DNA of 64,000 bases from assembly GCA_023488905.1 (NCBI GenBank), contig JAMDCQ010000013.1:62001-126000 (forward strand). Reading direction: 5' to 3'. The stretch comes from Candidatus Bathyarchaeota archaeon (GTDB taxonomy: Archaea; Thermoproteota; Bathyarchaeia; Bathyarchaeales; Bathycorpusculaceae). The position numbers and the translations under genes were made by a program. Below are positions 60,444 to 64,000 of the stretch, piece by piece (position 1 is the stretch's first letter; each line of letters begins with the position of its first letter). The notes under the pieces were generated by a model. The model made no database searches. It was given only the letters and a program-made list of their open reading frames with translations, and was not told where the DNA came from.

Positions 60444-63308
60444 CTACGACGTGCGAAGTATCTTTTTCAAAAAGGTGCCCGTATAAGACGCCTCATCCAA
60501 CGCGACTTCCTCAGGTGTCCCCTTTGCCAAAAGCCGCCCGCCTGCAGCGCCCCCTTCTGGACCCAAATCTACAAGGTAGTCACAGCTTTTGATGACGTCA
60601 AGGTTATGTTCGATTATGTAGACGGTGCTGCCGTTGTCCACGAGCCGATTGAGTACTTTGATGAGGCGTTTGGTGTCGTCGAAGTGCAAACCCGTGGTGG
60701 GTTCGTCAAGCATGTAGACGACGTGCCCCGTTTTGTGTTTGCTGAGTTCGCGGGTGATTTTTATGCGTTGACTCTCCCCGCCTGATAATTGCGTGCTGCT
60801 TTGCCCCAACTTGATGTAACCTAAACCGACATCGAGCAGCGTCTGCAGTTTACGGTGCACCCGCGGCGTGTTCTCGAAGAACTTGGCGGCTTCTTCCACG
60901 GTCATGTCGAGGACTTCCGCGATGTTTTTGCCCTTGTACTGCACGTCAAGGGTTTCTTTGTTGTAACGTTTGCCTTTACATTCACTGCACTGCACGTACA
61001 CATCGGGGAGGAAGTTCATTTCGATACGGATGACCCCGTCGCCTTGGCAGTTTTCACATCTGCCGCCTTTGACGTTGAAGCTGAAGCGGCCTTCCTTGTA
61101 GCCCCGTGCTTTGGCTTCTTTGGTTGAGGCGAAAATCTTGCGGATTTCGTCGAAGAGCTTTGTGTAGGTGGCTGGGTTGCTTCGGGGTGTGCGTCCGATG
61201 GGGTCTTGATCGATGACGATGACGTTGCGAACCACTTCGGGCACTTGAAGCGCCTCATGCTTGCCGACTTTATCAACCTGCTCGCCGAACATCTGTTTGA
61301 GCGCGGGGATGACTGTGAGGTTCATCAGTGTGCTTTTGCCTGAGCCTGAGACGCCTGTGACTCCGCAAAGAACGCCCAGCGGCAGCTGGAGGCTGAGGTG
61401 TTTGAGGTTGTTCTCGCATGCGCCCTTGACCGAGATGAAATCGGCTGGTTCTCGGCGTTGGGTGGGTACTTCGATTTTTAGTTCGCCTGAAAGGTACTTG
61501 CCGGTTAAACTACGGGGATTTGCCATGACCTCTGCGGGTGCACCTTCCGCGACGATGTGGCCGCCGTGCACGCCTGCTCCGGGTCCCATGTCCACAATGT
61601 AGTCGGCGTGGCGCATCGTGTCCTCATCATGCTCCACCACGATTAGGGTGTTGCCGAGGTCGCGGAGCCGCGCTAAGGTGGCGATGAGTTTGGCGTTGTC
61701 CCGCTGGTGGAGGCCGATGCTGGGTTCGTCGAGGATGTAGAGTACGCCCATGAGGTTGCTGCCGATTTGCGTTGCTAGGCGAATGCGTTGGGCTTCGCCG
61801 CCTGACAACGTCTTAGCAGCACGTGAAAGCGAGAGGTAACCTAAGCCGACGTTTTTGAGAAAGCCAAGGCGCTCATTGATTTCTTTTAGCACCTGCTTGG
61901 CAATGGAGAGGTCTTTCTCGTTTAGCTTCGGCGGCAAATCGCGGAAGAACTCCACTGCGTCTTCGATGGAGAGGTCGGTGGCGTCGATGATGCTTTTGTC
62001 AAGTATTTTAACTGCAAGCACTAGCGGCTGGAGTTTTTTGCCGTTGCAGGCGTTGCAGGGTCGGGCTGTCATGAATTTCTCTATGTCTTCTTTGCGCCAT
62101 TCGCTCTCGGTTTGGCGATAGAGGCGCATAGTTTGGGGTATAACGCCTTCCCAGCCGTCACGCATCCACATGCTTGCACCGTTTGACCAGTTACCGTTTA
62201 TCGGCTCGCGGTCGCCGTAGAGAAGAACTTTGAGTTGCTCCTCTGTGAAGTCTTTGATTGGGGTAAAAACGTCGAAACCGTGCTTTTTGCCCACCGTCGC
62301 AAGCTGCTGTACTCGCCAGCTAAGGTCCATTTTACCGTAAACAGAGAGGGCGCCGTCCATGATGGAGAGGTTGCGGTTCGGGATGACTTTGTCTGCGGTG
62401 ACTTCGGTGATTTCTCCTAGTCCATGGCAGATTGGGCATGCTCCCCATGGAGAGTTGAAGCTGAACATACGGGGTTCAAGGGCTTCAAACATTATTTCGG
62501 GGTGGTTGGGGCATGCGCCGAAGGTGCTGTACATGGTTGCGCCTTCGAAGCTTTCTAGTTCTTTCTTTTTGGCGGCGTCTTGTTGGGCTGCGTCGATGAC
62601 TATCATGGTGCCCTTGCCCGTTTTAAGCGCGCTCTCAACAGCCTCGGCGATGCGCGAGCGCTCCTCGTCGTCGATAGTTACTGTATCTATGACAGCTTCT
62701 ATCCAGTGCTTCTCGTAGCGCACCAGTTTGACTTCTTCTTTGATTTGGTCGGTTTCGTAGATTTTTTGGTCCACGCGGATTTTGGTGTAGCCCTCTTTTT
62801 TGAGGTCATCAAACACTTGCTCGTGTGTGCCTTTCATGCCTCGGATGATTGGGGCGAGGAAGACGAGTGTTTTGCCTTTTTCTGCCATGATGAGGCTGGT
62901 GATGTTTTCTGGGCTCTGTGGATGAATTGAGCTGTTGCATTTGGGGCAGTGATGTGTACCGATGCGGGCGAACAGTAAGCGGAGGTAGTCGTAGATTTCG
63001 GTTACGGTGCCGACGGTGGAGCGGGGGTTTTTGCTTGTGCTCTTTTGTTCGATGCTGATGGCTGGGGACAATCCGTCGATGGAGTCCAACAAGACGCCGT
63101 CCATTAAACCCAAGAATTGTCGTGCGTAAGCGGAGAGGCTCTCAACGTAGCGGCGTTGACCCTCAGCGTAGATAGTGTCAAACGCAAGCGTGGATTTGCC
63201 AGAGCCAGACAGCCCAGTTATAACTATTAACTTGTTGCGGGGCAACTCTAAATCGATGTTTTTGAGGTTGTGCTCCCGTGCACCTTTAATGGAAATGTTA
63301 TCACGCAT
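60444..63308 (-). CDS. uvrA: UvrABC excision nuclease subunit A
   Basis: The 954-residue damage-recognition ATPase. Two ABC-type halves show Walker A sequences [12 protein letters not shown] and [12 protein letters not shown], signatures [14 protein letters not shown] and [14 protein letters not shown], and Walker [12 protein letters not shown] and [11 protein letters not shown]. Zinc fingers are [12 protein letters not shown] and CENCQGDG...[10 protein letters not shown]. Length is that of a normal bacterial UvrA. In archaea the UvrABC set is patchy and usually taken as transferred from bacteria. Its neighbours on both sides are uvrB and uvrC. Confidence 0.95.
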   Translation of the reverse strand: MRDNISIKGAREHNLKNIDLELPRNKLIVITGLSGSGKSTLAFDTIYAEGQRRYVESLSAYARQFLGLMDGVLLDSIDGLSPAISIEQKSTSKNPRSTVGTVTEIYDYLRLLFARIGTHHCPKCNSSIHPQSPENITSLIMAEKGKTLVFLAPIIRGMKGTHEQVFDDLKKEGYTKIRVDQKIYETDQIKEEVKLVRYEKHWIEAVIDTVTIDDEERSRIAEAVESALKTGKGTMIVIDAAQQDAAKKKELESFEGATMYSTFGACPNHPEIMFEALEPRMFSFNSPWGACPICHGLGEITEVTADKVIPNRNLSIMDGALSVYGKMDLSWRVQQLATVGKKHGFDVFTPIKDFTEEQLKVLLYGDREPINGNWSNGASMWMRDGWEGVIPQTMRLYRQTESEWRKEDIEKFMTARPCNACNGKKLQPLVLAVKILDKSIIDATDLSIEDAVEFFRDLPPKLNEKDLSIAKQVLKEINERLGFLKNVGLGYLSLSRAAKTLSGGEAQRIRLATQIGSNLMGVLYILDEPSIGLHQRDNAKLIATLARLRDLGNTLIVVEHDEDTMRHADYIVDMGPGAGVHGGHIVAEGAPAEVMANPRSLTGKYLSGELKIEVPTQRREPADFISVKGACENNLKHLSLQLPLGVLCGVTGVSGSGKSTLMNLTVIPALKQMFGEQVDKVGKHEALQVPEVVRNVIVIDQDPIGRTPRSNPATYTKLFDEIRKIFASTKEAKARGYKEGRFSFNVKGGRCENCQGDGVIRIEMNFLPDVYVQCSECKGKRYNKETLDVQYKGKNIAEVLDMTVEEAAKFFENTPRVHRKLQTLLDVGLGYIKLGQSSTQLSGGESQRIKITRELSKHKTGHVVYMLDEPTTGLHFDDTKRLIKVLNRLVDNGSTVYIIEHNLDVIKSCDYLVDLGPEGGAAGGRLLAKGTPEEVALDEASYTGTFLKKILRTS

Positions 63309-63387
63309 TACTGAAAGTCCCTCTCCGTTTTTTGTAGATTCTAGCTTGTTTTAGCATCTGAGATTAGAACGTTATTGCATCAAACCC

Positions 63388-63999
63388 CTAAATTTCGGGT
63401 TTAACCGCCTCGTTTTCAGCCTTCTCAATCTTTGCCGCCAGCGTCCTCTGCAACTCAGCAATCGCATCGCGCAATTCGATGGCTTTCTCAAACTCCAATT
63501 TCTCAGCGGCTTCACGCATCTTGGCGTCTAACTCGATGATTTGGCGTTGTATGTCTGATTTGGCGAGGTGCTTGGCGCCTTTGATGGTACCTTCTTTGAT
63601 GGAAACTGACTTGACAATAGTTGTCGGGGTGATGCCGTATTTTTCGTTGTAGCGTTTTTGGATGTTTCGGCGGTAATAGGTGATTTCCATGGCGCGTTTA
63701 ATCGACTTGGTTTGCACGTCAGCATAGAGGATGACTTTGCCATTGACATTGCGGGCTGCTCTGCCGATGGTTTGGATAAGGCTGCGTTCATCACGGAGGA
63801 AGCCTTCTTTGTCCGCATCTAAAATGAATATGGAGGCGACTTCGGGGATGTCTAACCCTTCACGGAGCAAGTTGATGCCGACAAGGACATCGAATTCACC
63901 CACACGAAGTTGACGTATAAGCTCAATGCGGTCGAGGCTCTCGATTTCACTGTGCAAATAGCGCACGCGGAAACCCTCTTTGACGAGGTAATCCGCCAA
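63388..63999 (-). CDS. uvrB: UvrABC subunit B, C-terminal part (start outside window)
   Basis: The final 203 residues of the UvrB helicase: helicase motifs V and VI ([47 protein letters not shown]), the linker [12 protein letters not shown], and the C-terminal UVR domain ([19 protein letters not shown]) that recruits UvrC. UvrB receives the lesion from UvrA and unwinds the DNA. It lies upstream of uvrA on the same strand, so the order is uvrB-uvrA-uvrC. Confidence 0.95.
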   Translation of the reverse strand: MADYLVKEGFRVRYLHSEIESLDRIELIRQLRVGEFDVLVGINLLREGLDIPEVASIFILDADKEGFLRDERSLIQTIGRAARNVNGKVILYADVQTKSIKRAMEITYYRRNIQKRYNEKYGITPTTIVKSVSIKEGTIKGAKHLAKSDIQRQIIELDAKMREAAEKLEFEKAIELRDAIAELQRTLAAKIEKAENEAVKPEI

Positions 64000-64000
64000 A

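Overview
This window looks like part of the chromosome of an anaerobic archaeon, most likely a member of the Bathyarchaeia or a close TACK relative. Clearly archaeal signs are an EF-2 family gene, a Nop5-fibrillarin pair, an intron-containing tRNA-Trp with encoded CCA, diphthine synthase, the archaeal riboflavin kinase (RibK) and FAD synthase (RibL), and TATA boxes about 25-30 bp before many starts. Signs of anaerobic life are a heterodisulfide-reductase/[NiFe]-hydrogenase operon, an oxygen-sensitive class III ribonucleotide reductase and a 2-oxoacid:ferredoxin oxidoreductase. Several genes are of bacterial type (UvrABC, NrdR, MsrB). The genus cannot be fixed from sequence alone.

Layout. 0-4 kb: end of an EF-2-like gene whose diphthamide loop is degenerate, an 8-oxoguanine glycosylase, a decayed integrase end abutting tRNA-Trp, a candidate small RNA, and a winged-helix gene behind a palindrome. 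4-12 kb: DedA, a DUF362 ferredoxin protein, a kelch surface protein, UspA, malate dehydrogenase, an ABC exporter. 12-21 kb: Nop5-fibrillarin, a sensor kinase, and an envelope group (two SGNH hydrolases, an acyltransferase, a GT-C glycosyltransferase). 21-31 kb: small conserved proteins, TspO-like protein, CbiB/CobD, then dphB-DUF357-ribL-rhomboid converging on ribK, a methyltransferase, HtpX and a metallo-beta-lactamase hydrolase. 31-39 kb: 2-oxoacid oxidoreductase and the nrdR-nrdD-nrdG operon with a two-box operator. 39-47 kb: CorA-like transporter, PurE, a hydrogenase maturation protease and the hdrC-hdrB-mvhG-mvhA operon. 47-54 kb: MsrB, MscS, cupin, nitroreductase, an alcohol dehydrogenase next to an LsrF-like aldolase, GDPD, tRNA-Lys. 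54-64 kb: an HTH/PH-domain pair, an MFS gene interrupted by TGA, a nucleotide-sugar-type transferase, MntP and the uvrC-uvrA-uvrB cluster.

How the genes fit together. RibK and RibL make FMN then FAD. CobD supplies aminopropanol phosphate and CbiB attaches it in cobamide synthesis. The Hdr-Mvh operon plus its protease suggests H2-linked electron bifurcation, though HdrA and MvhD are not here. NrdR probably represses its own operon.

The least explained signals are a roughly 96-bp intergenic module present twice and in half a third time (9859, 47087, 52401), a shorter two-copy element (1764, 38789), the candidate small RNA at 2242-2305, and the altered EF-2. Three genes carry apparent frame or stop anomalies (DUF2589 at 3384, kelch at 6307, MFS at 55050). 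They may be real decay or recoding, or errors in a metagenome-derived assembly. No CRISPR array, rRNA or intact mobile element was seen.
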